Origin: Fagopyrum homotropicum
Taxonomy: Eukaryota; Streptophyta; Magnoliopsida; Caryophyllales; Polygonaceae
DNA: 64,000 nt
Direction: 5' to 3'
Assembly: GCA_033239125.1 (NCBI GenBank)
Contig: BSWB01000006.1
Location: 34,340,001 to 34,404,000, forward strand
The position numbers and the translations under genes are program-made. Each line of letters opens with the position of its first letter. The stretch's first letter is position 1. Positions 23,581 to 31,771 of the stretch are shown here, piece by piece. The notes beneath the pieces are model-generated. The model saw nothing but the letters and a program-made list of their open reading frames with translations. It had not been told where the DNA came from and did no database searches.

Positions 23581-24218
23581 CCTTTTACTCGTCCCGGGTA
23601 AAACACATGATAACAGTTTTTAGACTCAAAGGCCTTAGGAAGCATGGGTAAGAGGCATAGACAATGGAAAAGGAAAGCCAAGAAAGAAAGAAGGAAAAAG
23701 AGAGAAAATGTGGGAAAAAGGTGAGAAAACTACCACCCTTATTGCTCCAAGAGTGACCTATCCGGACAACCTCCTTATGACTCCCCTTCATATGCCGCCA
23801 AATGCCGGAAAGGGAACCTATACTCGGTGCCGCTCATTTTATCAAGGTGCCCTTTCGGGTTTTCACCTTGCCACTCTTCTTCTTTTCTTTGATGATCTCA
23901 CTTGGAACTCACATCCCTCAAGTCCAATTTTGCACCAACCTAAGGTTGGTCGGACTACCTTCTTTTTGCCTAAACCGCCCTTTCGGGTTTTCGGTTTATC
24001 CAAAGATTTTCAAGCCTTTTTTCATTTTCTTTGGGTTTTTCTTCTCTTTTTTTCATGACTTTCAAATTGAATTTTAAACTACAACTAAAAGCAAACACAC
24101 TTAAAAACAAACTATACATGCAAAGATATTTCCTCCCCCATACTTGAAGCACACTTTGCCCTCAAAGTGGAAAATGAAAGCAAAGATAAATGTGGAGAAT
24201 GAATAAGGGATGATGCCA

Positions 24219-24540
24219 CTAATGGGATGGTCCGGCTGGACCCTCCTCTGGTGGGTACGGGAAGTGGCTGAAGAAGTGCTCCTGCCGGCGGTAGAGCGTG
24301 TCTATGTGGGCCTCCAGAGCATCCATCCTCTGCCCAAATGAAGTCTCAAAGCTGGCTTGCCAAGCCAGCTGTTGAGCCTCTAGCTGCTGCTGATGAGCCG
24401 TCTGCCAAGCATCTTGCCGGCAGTCAAAATGAGTGGTCATAGAGGAAGCGAAGCTGGACTGCCACGCCTGCTGCTGCTCAAGCATGGACCGCTGGTACTC
24501 GGTCTGTCATGCCTGATGCTGGGTGGTCAAGGTTGCCATC
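24219..24540 (-). pseudogene. Tail of Athila post-pol ORF in N, copy A
   Basis: Gln-rich tail: MLEQQQAWQSSFASSMTTHF, MDALEAHIDTLYRRQEHFFS, HFPYPPEEGPAGPSH-stop. It ends like the post-pol ORF of P in copy B (DVYRQQFGRPFSSDFFPYSPPPSQ), hence the family call. An in-frame stop lies near 24510. The 5' part is removed by the internal deletion. Confidence 0.6.
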
Positions 24541-24564
24541 TGATAGTGATTCCATCACCTATCA
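24541..24564 (-). repeat. 24-base remnant of N 5' LTR, copy A
   Basis: Identical to the first 24 bases of N's 3' LTR and then diverges. It is a near-palindrome: TGATAG-TGAT-tcc-ATCAC-CTATCA. It is followed at once by the intact target duplication CGTTG. Confidence 0.85.
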
Positions 24565-24825
24565 CGTTGGCATGATAAGAATATCATTCCAAAAGACCTC
24601 AAAGAAGGAGATCAAGTTCTCCTCTTTAATTCCCGACTTCGACTCTTTTCAAATAAGCTTAAATCTCGTTGGGCTGGGCCTTATGTGATTAAACGTGTTT
24701 TTCCCCATGGAGCAATTGAAGTATGGGGTGAGAAGTGAGGAAGTTTCAAGGTGAATGGTCAACGACTTAAGAAGTACTCACCGGAGCTCCAAGTTGAGGA
24801 AATCGCTCCGATTGTCCTCATTTGA

Positions 24826-25068
24826 ACATAGGAATGGTCTAGCTACAGACCCAACACAAAGCGCTTCTTGGGAGGCAACCCAATGTATTGCATTATCGTT
24901 TTTGTTTTCTTTCTTTCTTTCTTAGGTTAGTTTAGGTTAGATGTTGTTTTTGTTTGTTTCCCCTCGATACCCTCCGGTATGTTGTGTTTTTGGATGTCAG
25001 GAATAAGGAATGGGCAAGAGAAGAGAAGAAAAGACGGAAAAAAAAAAATTTACGAAACTTGGATTTTG
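24826..25068 (+). other. Athila post-pol spacer
   Basis: Noncoding spacer after the pol stop, including a GGGAGGCAACCCA block. No ORF or other motif recognised. Confidence 0.5.
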
Positions 25069-25234
25069 GCACAGATCAGAGAGTTCCACGGTGTCCGTAC
25101 AAAACCACGGCCGTGGAACACCCCGACTGGCCGTGGTTTTCCAAGTTTTTGGCACAAATCAGAGAGTTCCACGGGTGTCCGAACAAAACCACGGCTGTGG
25201 AACACCCCGACTGGTCGTGGTTTTCCAAAATTTT
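25069..25234 (+). repeat. Two 83-bp tandem repeats with GGCCGTGG palindromes
   Basis: Units begin GCACAGATCAGAGAGTTCC (25069) and GCACAAATCAGAGAGTTCC (25152). Each carries CCACGG[CT]CGTGG... and a half-site GG[CT]CGTGGTTTTCC. The same pair is in copy B (61161 and 61243). Short ORFs across it are repeat artefacts. Confidence 0.8.
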
Positions 25235-25242
25235 ACGGTCAC

Positions 25243-25249
25243 TATATAT
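25243..25249 (+). promoter_or_regulatory. Possible internal promoter for Athila post-pol ORF
   Basis: TATATAT follows the tandem palindromes and precedes a CT/A-rich leader (CTCTCCTTCACAAAAACAC), then a telo-box AAACCCTA (about 25458) and an acceptor-like TTTCTAG (25521). The layout resembles a plant promoter, leader and 5' UTR intron. Conserved in B (61334). Confidence 0.3.
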
Positions 25250-25689
25250 TTCCCTCTCCTTCACAAAAACACACTCTTCTTCCCCAAACCATGTTTAGAG
25301 AGCCAAAAATTGCCCCTTCTCGTGATTCCTCATCCGGAGACCGATTTGAACGATTCTTCAACCAAAAGTGGAGCAAATCGAATCCTTTACAAGATCCCAT
25401 CAACAAACTCAGCAAACAATCAACATTTGGGAAGGATTTTGGATTTTTTCAAATCCAAACCCTAGGTTTTCTCTCTCTCTCTTCTTGATTGATTTGGTTC
25501 GTTTTTCTTGCAAATTTCTAGGAGAACAGGACGAAATTGAAATTAAAAGTAGTTTAGGGCTGAAATTGCTGAGTTCGTTGTGCATTTGCTGAGTTTTTGA
25601 GGATTTTCAGAGAATTCCACGGGACCGTACAATTTCACGGCCGTGGTTTTGCCAAGAACAGACCGTGGTTTTTTCTGTTTTGAGTGAAA

Positions 25690-25797
25690 CTATTTAGGAG
25701 GAAGTCTAGTAGAAACAATAAGCAAAAGGGTGATGGTTCTTCTTCTTCTTCCCAACCCCCTCCCAATGAACCACCATCACCACTATCCCCTAGGATT
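25690..25797 (+). pseudogene. Start of Athila post-pol ORF, copy A (truncated)
   Basis: Frame reads RRKSSRNNKQKGDGSSSSSQ, then PPPNEPPSPLSPRI, equivalent to 61795-61898 in copy B, where the ORF continues for about 1.4 kb. The match ends at TAGGATT (about 25797), which marks the truncation. No clear ATG is left in either copy. Confidence 0.7.
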
Positions 25798-27281
25798 TGT
25801 TGAAGATTTGTTGATATTTATTAAGATTTGTATATCCATTTTTTTTTATAAATTTAATTTTATTTTTGTTTAAAACCCCAGCCAAAAAATAAATCCAGAT
25901 TGAATTTGTTAAATTTGTTGTTACCAATCTTTACACTACAAAGATTCCTATTTAGGAGTATTTATAGTCAAATTTACTATTATAAAACAATTTATTATTT
26001 ATCTAAAATTAGAAATTTCCAAATCTTCCTTTTTTTGATTTGGTAAATTTTGCTAACAATATCTGGCTTTATAATGAATATACAACGATTCTTCATCTCT
26101 AGGTCTCATCGGCCCAAAGTCATTGTATTGTAGATCATTGAATGTACTTTCTTTCTTATTGATGAAGGACATTTTTTTAAGAAACAATTAAAAAAACAAA
26201 AAAAAAAAGAGCATGAATTTAGTAAATTAGGAAAACCTCCTTACTTGATCGATACACTGTAAGTAATATCAATTATCTATTAAGTTGTTATCAAGCTAAT
26301 GAAAATAATATTTATATAAGTTGTTCTAAAATCGGGAGATTGTTATATAATTCTATTTTTTTTTGTTTGTGCAATTTGTCTCAGGGAATTGGATGACTAA
26401 CTAGACTTCATTTGCTCCCAAATATTTTCCCTTATTTAAATATATTTTATGATCGATTTTTTCAGATTTGTTTATGTTGCAATTTGTATATTACATTTAT
26501 TTTACATAAATATATTTTATAAAATTTTCCAAATTTGTTTATGTTACAATTTTTTTACATAAATAAATTTTATAATTGATTTTTTCAAATTCAATAGTTT
26601 TTTTTTTTTTTTGTAAAAATGATTCTTTTTTGTTACAATTTTTTTTACATAAAATATTTTTGGGTGTTGATCGCTGTTTTTGGTAACAACTGAATGTTTT
26701 TCTGTTTTTTTTCTTTCTAATAAATCATTAAAGACGAAAGATCTTTTGATATTTTTTTCACAAAAATAAATAAATATCGTTTGAATTGAAATTCGTTATT
26801 TTTGTTTTTTAAATAACTAGATTTGTTTACTATTAGTTGGATCTTTTCTAATTCCAATATTCTAAAACATTTGATTTTTAAAATTTTATTTTACGTAGGA
26901 ATATTTTCAGAACACATTAATCTTTCCTAGTTAAATGCGTTTATATTAAATAATATTATTCAGTTCACGTTTCTATGCCATTTTTTCAAAAGATTCAATA
27001 TATAAATATACTAGCAGAAGCCGAAGATCTCGAGAGAAGATCTTTCATCCCTTCAATAAGTGTCTCAATATTCACGTTAATAAAGCTGCTTCTCTTGACT
27101 AGTTTGTATCCTCTTCGCTATCATTCACACCCCAAATTCTGGTGTTTCTTGTTTCTATTCAGCTTTGTCACTTTCATCTGCACAATCAACTTCTACTGCA
27201 GCAATCACATGGCGGAACAAGGAAGCAAACCCCCGTAAACCAACCGCATAGAGTCCGTCTACGACAATCGCTCAACTTAAC

Positions 27282-27575
27282 ATGAATCATCATCGCCCGC
27301 AACGTAGATCACTATTCCGATCGAGTTCCGTACCTAACCCTAACACTTTTCCTATTTCCAATTCCAAACAAGACCCAATTTCTTCCTCTTGCACGTTTCG
27401 TTCAACTACGCCGAATCCGGATTCAAGAACAGGATCAAATTCGAAACTAGAAATCTCCGAAGAATGGAGTCTCTCAATGCGCTGTTATAATAAATCCACG
27501 ACGAAAGTTACCGGCTTCTCGCGGCCCAATATCTCCTCAGACGTGTCTTTAGTGGGGTTCCCGGTGCGATCGTAG
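27282..27575 (+). CDS. Unrecognised 97-codon ORF, possible first exon
   Basis: Starts MNHHRPQRRSLFRSSSVPNP and is Ser/Pro/Asn-rich, with SEEWSLSMRCYNKSTTKV near the end. Composition is more balanced than the surrounding AT-rich sequence, which gives weak support for coding. A second ORF just upstream (26975-27238) has a hydrophobic stretch (FLFLFSFVTFICTINFY) and ends in HMAEQGSKPP. I recognise no domain in either. They could be a decayed host gene fragment or chance. Confidence 0.2.
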   Translation: MNHHRPQRRSLFRSSSVPNPNTFPISNSKQDPISSSCTFRSTTPNPDSRTGSNSKLEISEEWSLSMRCYNKSTTKVTGFSRPNISSDVSLVGFPVRS

Positions 27576-27653
27576 TTTCCAAAACAACAACGTTTGCGGG
27601 TTACTTCCCTAGTTTCTTTTTTTTGTTAATCCATACTACCAATTTCCTCTTTC

Positions 27654-27985
27654 TGGTTTATGTGCTACTCTCGCCATCATTGACCTTTAGTTTTGATCTT
27701 CTCGAATTCGTTCTGGTCAAATCTTGGATTCGTTATGGTCAAATCTTGAATTCCTTGCTCTGAAGCCCTTTGATGAACATCATGAGTTGAGAGCAGTGAT
27801 AGTTCAATTGGATATATGAATAATTGCTCTTTCAGGTTTATGTGCTACTCTCGCCATCATTGACCTTTAGTTTTGGTCTTCTTGAATTCGTTCTGGTCAA
27901 ATCTTGAATTCGTTCTGATCAAATCTTGAATTCCATTCTCTGAAGCCCTGGGATGAACATCATGAATTGAGAGCAGTGGTAGTTC
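27654..27985. repeat. ~180-bp tandem duplication
   Basis: GGTTTATGTGCTACTCTCG occurs at 27654 and 27836. Both copies go on through similar TTGACCTTTAGTTTTG, ATTCGTTCTGGTCAAATC and CTCTGAAGCCC segments. A few substitutions separate them. Confidence 0.8.
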
Positions 27986-28017
27986 AGTTGGATTGATTAA
28001 TTGTTGTAATTTTAATA

Positions 28018-28245
28018 TAGAGATAATACGTGATAATATCGAGATCGAGATAATACGTGATAATATCGAGATCGAGATAATACGTGATAATATCGAGATC
28101 GAGATAATACGTGATAATATCGAGATCGAGATAATACGTGATAATATCGAGATCGAGATAATACGTGATAATATCGAGATCGAGATTATACGTGATAATA
28201 TCGAGATCGAGATTATACGTGATAATATCGAGATCGAGATAATAA
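28018..28245. repeat. 27-bp minisatellite, about 8.4 copies
   Basis: Unit GATAATACGTGATAATATCG + AGATCGA, nearly perfect, with one A-to-T variant shared by neighbouring units near the right end. 27 is a multiple of three and no frame of the unit used here has a stop, so both strands look open (DNIEIEIIR on plus, SRIISISIL on minus). These are not taken as proteins. Confidence 0.93.
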
Positions 28246-29314
28246 GAATAGTAATTACTAATGCATTTAGAATCCCGAGCATATGAAATGTACGATCTAG
28301 GGTGTAAAATTGCTAATTTTTTAAAACCTAGATGTATTCTTTTCTTTTTTTTTTCTTAGTTGAGCAATGGAAGTTCAACTGTCATTACTGACCATCTTTT
28401 CTGTCTCTAGCATATGCTCTATTTGTTGTTGTCGCTCCTCTTTGAATAACAGTTGAGGTCGCTGCTTAAATTTTTGAAGAGCTTGGATGAGTACCATCGA
28501 TTCTGCTGTTTCTGCTATATGATATTCATGAAAGATTTAATCTTGAGCGCTTTCAAAAGCTTTGATGTTACTACGATAGTTTAACCATCCTTTATTTCTC
28601 TAGTCTATGCTTTCTCGAGTATTAACCTTAAACTTCTCATCTGTTATCTCATCTGCCATTGAAATAACCCAACAAAATTGTACGGATTTTTCTCCTGCTA
28701 TGATATTCATAAAATATTATTTTATACTCCGTTTTAAGGATTTACGTTGGAAATCTTGTTTGATTTGATTCATTATCGTTGTATCCGCATTATTCTCTCT
28801 CTATATTTTGAAATCTATGTCGTATCGATGAAGCGTATATATGATTTTTTTTGAAACTGATCTTTTATGAATTTGTATTGTAGGTCAAGTTGGACGAGTT
28901 TATTACAAGTTCAACAACTTAGGAAGATGGTGGACGAAATGAAGATCTACCGGAGGGGAACAACTTTTTTTTTTTATTTCTTAATCAAATCATCTACCTC
29001 ATAAGCATTTTTCTTCCACGATCTACCTATAATACTCTAGGATCCATTCTACTCGTGTTTGATTATTTATTTCTACGTGGCTGTGATTATTGGTGACATA
29101 TATATCCATCTAATTTCTATAATACAAATATGTGATCATCATCATCATCATCGTAAATTCTTCCTTTTGTTTCTTCACATGCACATAAGTAACTTTGATT
29201 GACATGATTCATTTTTGCGAAAGCTCTCTTGAGCAACCGATAATGTTCTTTAGAAAGACGAAGCTTCTTACGAAGAGGAATCAATCCACCACCGTCATCG
29301 TGATCCTCTATATC

Positions 29315-29640
29315 GGTGTTGGAAAATATGAAGACAAAATTCATGGCATCGTGGGATGTGTTTACTACACACGCTAAGTTTCTCTTTTTTGATTTCACAC
29401 TTTTGTTATTTTATGCCTTTGTTCTGGCCTCTTTAGTTTATTGCAATAATGATATTTTGATTTATAGAGAATGCTCAAGTCATGATTCTCTTTAGTTTCA
29501 CATGCGCATAAATTTTTTGTTGTGGATGTTGTTTATAGTATAGCTCACAAACTCAAACCTACTATCATATTAATTGATGAGGTTGATAGCTTTTTGAGGA
29601 AACGTCGCAACTCGGCCATAACCTTTGTTGATTTATCTCA
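29315..29640 (+). pseudogene. AAA-ATPase fragments, left arm of R5
   Basis: Outer piece ENMKTKFMASWDVFTTH has Gly to Val, and the donor-like GT is lost (CACACGCTAAG). Inner piece VYSIAHKLKPTIILIDEVDSFLRKRR keeps a perfect IDEVDSF Walker B region and lies in a frame open from 29522 to 29806. No other AAA motif is present. Confidence 0.72.
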
Positions 29641-30019
29641 TAATTCTCCTTATTTTCTTTTTATTACAAAATCACTTTTGTCCCTAAATATTGAATGCCC
29701 AATCTTTTTTGCCTCAGTTTGCCTTGGTAAAGTCCGAAACCAGTCACAAAGAAACATAAAAAAAAGTATGACAAAATATATGGGAAAAAGTTGGTTATTC
29801 CTATAGAGGTTGTATCTTAGAAAAAATGATACAACCTCAAATGAAATAGACAACTTTTTCTCACATATTTTGTCATACTTTTGTTTATGTTTCTTTGTGA
29901 TTGCTTTCGGACCTTACCAAGGCAAACTGAGGCAACAAAGATTGGAAATTCAATATTTAGAGACAAAAGTGTTTTTGTAATAAAAAGAAAATAATGAGAT
30001 TTATGAGATAAATCAGCAA

Positions 30020-30345
30020 AGGTTGATGCCGACTTGCGACGTTGCCTCAAAAAGCTATCAACCTCATCAATGAATATGATAGTAGGTTCGAGTTTGTGAG
30101 CTAGACTAAAAACAACATCCACAACAAATATTCATGCGCATGTGAAACTAAAGAGATCCATCACTCGAGCATTCTCTATAAATCAAAATATCATTATTGT
30201 AATAAACTAAAGATGTCATAACAAAGGCATAAAATAACTGAAATACGAAATCAAAAAAGAGAAACTTCCAGTATGTGGTAAACCCATCACACGATGCCAT
30301 GAATTTTGTCTTCATATTTTCCAACTCCGATATGGAGACGTCCCG
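30020..30345 (-). pseudogene. AAA-ATPase fragments, right arm of R5
   Basis: Minus-strand inverted copy: VFSLAHKLEPTIIFIDEVDSFLRQRRKSASTF (frame 30122-29817) with an intact Walker B region, the best-preserved copy in the window. Outer piece reads SISELENMKTKFMASCDGF with Trp changed to Cys. Confidence 0.74.
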
Positions 30346-31504
30346 TAACGTCAACCATAATAGGTTTCAAAAACGACAACAACATTTGAGTCCTACTTGA
30401 GGCCAACGACATCAAAGTTTAGAAACACAAATCACCAACCCAAAAGATATAAGGTAAAAGTTAGGAACAAGCTGTAGAGAAAATGAATTAGAAAAAATGA
30501 TAATCTAATCTCTATTTCTATTATTTTCTTACTTATTCAACCAGAATAATTCAAGCTAAATTAACTAAACTCTTACATAATTTAATTAAATCCAAACCAT
30601 CTACTCCGTATATATACTTTAATTAAACAAAATATTATTGAAAAAATGAGGGAAATAGGGCTCCTAAAATTTTACTTTTGCAAAGTGGGCTCCTAGTATA
30701 ATTTAGGCCTGCAAAAAAATTAATAGCTGTATTTGTGGGCTTCCCAAGAAAAGATGGATGGATGGATGGGCTGTCAAAAAAATTGAATATTAAATGACTG
30801 TTGGTATTATTTGTAGAGAAGAAAGGGAAAACATTCATTCTCTTTGTAAAGAGAGAGAAAACAGATCTAGAAAGGAACGAAAGAGAAGAAGGAGAAATAG
30901 AGGATGAAACGGAGATCCGCCGGAGTTTCAACGACAAGGACCACTGTTTCGCCGCCAGGACATTTGGCCACCAAGCCGACACCGAAGGGTGAGCGAGAGA
31001 TCTAGGGTTTCCTTCGAGCGGGAGAAGGGCAAGCGAGAGATCTAGGGTTTCGCCGTCAAGGTTGACACGAGGAGGGGCTACGCCACTAGTACCACAAAGC
31101 CGGCGCCCACTTCTCCTTTCTTTACCCTCTCCCTCCGGTGAAGCAGGCGCACTTCTTCTGAAGCCGGCGCACTCCTTCTTCATCCGCTAAAGGCGGCGCC
31201 CACTTCCCCTTCATTTGCGCCCTATTCTTCAACCTTACCCAAACCGCGCCCACTTCTCCTTTCTTTGCCCTCTTCTTCCTCCCCTGAAATCGCTTGGGAA
31301 CGTTGTTTTAATGGCGGATCTCCCTTCCTTTTCTACTCAGATTCCGGCGCCCTCTTATAGTCTTGGGTTTACGCAGACTGTTATTGAAGCAGAGGAGCGT
31401 AGGATGGCCGGCGAGACTTCGATGGCGGATGAAGCTAGGGTTTCCGCTGATACTAGGGTTACCCAATTGTATGCATACGTAGTTACTTTTTGGGTATGAT
31501 AATG

Positions 31505-31771
31505 TTCACTTATTTAGATTATATGAATATCTGTTGGAGTATATGATACGTGCTTACCTAAAAAATGCTTACCCAATTCCAATCATTTAGATTATACGGA
31601 TATGGATATGTGTATATTAGTGTTGGAGTATATGGATATGTACTTACCCAATTGTATGCTTACCCAATTGTATGTTTACCCAAGTTCAGTTATTTAGATT
31701 ATATAGATATGTGTATATTAGTGTTGGAGTATATGGATACCCAAGAAGTTTGACATTACCCAGGAAGATGA
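31505..31771. repeat. TTACCCA-rich repeat, left side
   Basis: Repeated TTACCCAATTGTATG and GATTATATGGATATG words. It continues after Tekay-2 at 41602-41960 as (A)TTACCCA[GC]GAAG/AAATA words. Tekay-2 is inserted in the middle of this block. Confidence 0.75.

Larger units (their letters stand above)
22053..24564 (-). mobile_element. Nested Athila-type deletion derivative N, copy A
   Basis: Flanked by perfect 5-bp duplications CGTTG (22048-22052, 24565-24569) inside P's integrase; removing the insert plus one duplication restores the reading KRWHD. On the minus strand it consists of a 24-base remnant of the 5' LTR, the tail of an Athila post-pol ORF, 3' UTR, polypurine tract and a full 1510-bp 3' LTR. 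Everything between LTR base 24 and the ORF tail is deleted. Confidence 0.88.
19084..24825 (+). pseudogene. pol: Athila P pol, copy A (split by N)
   Basis: [47 protein letters not shown] (about 20145). RNase [17 protein letters not shown] (20586 on), [25 protein letters not shown]. Integrase: HHCC finger with [10 protein letters not shown] (21345), catalytic [11 protein letters not shown], then IISVGGSH where the second catalytic Asp is Val (codon 21624-21626). Breaks: TAA at 20553 (CAA in B), TAG at 21309 (TGG in B), one-base deletion near 21640, a small deletion frameshift near 21815 shared with B. N splits the codon run KERVKRW-HDKNII. After N, the C terminus (LKSRWAGPYVIKRVFPHGAI) runs to TGA at 24823 with one stop near 24736. 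Confidence 0.92.
19084..25797 (+). mobile_element. Athila element P, copy A (5' and 3' truncated)
   Basis: Plus-strand Athila lacking gag, protease and both LTRs. Starts where M's LTR ends, runs through RT, RNase H and integrase, is interrupted by N (22053-24564), resumes with the integrase C terminus, and is cut at about 25797 in the first codons of the post-pol ORF. The CCACGGCCGTGG motif marks it (19244, 25105). Confidence 0.9.
25798..28711. other. AT-rich sequence between the two duplicated blocks
   Basis: Strongly AT-rich from 25798 to about 26970 with poly-T runs; no gene recognised. From 26975 to 27600 composition rises and two short ORFs occur. A ~180-bp tandem duplication, a 27-bp minisatellite and about 450 bases of unrecognised sequence follow up to R5. 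Confidence 0.5.
28712..30639. repeat. Palindromic AAA-ATPase-derived repeat unit R5
   Basis: Complete unit: linker module (28712-29130), left arm (about 29310-29818), centre near 29823, right arm (about 29828-30345), AT-rich tail. It ends in AATATTATT (30631-30639), the left target duplication of the Mutator-like insertion. It heads the second copy of the duplicated block. Confidence 0.88.

Noticed and set aside
28018..28245. CRISPR-like array
   Set aside because: Units are contiguous with no spacers and the genome is a plant's.
27993..28286. Long ORFs on both strands (DNIEIEIIR and SRIISISIL repeats)
   Set aside because: They are translations of a 27-bp minisatellite; open frames on both strands come from the repeat, and there is no start context or homology.
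29522..29806. Functional AAA ATPase gene
   Set aside because: Only the Walker B segment and one short following segment are present, in permuted order and in inverted pairs; no Walker A or remaining domain.
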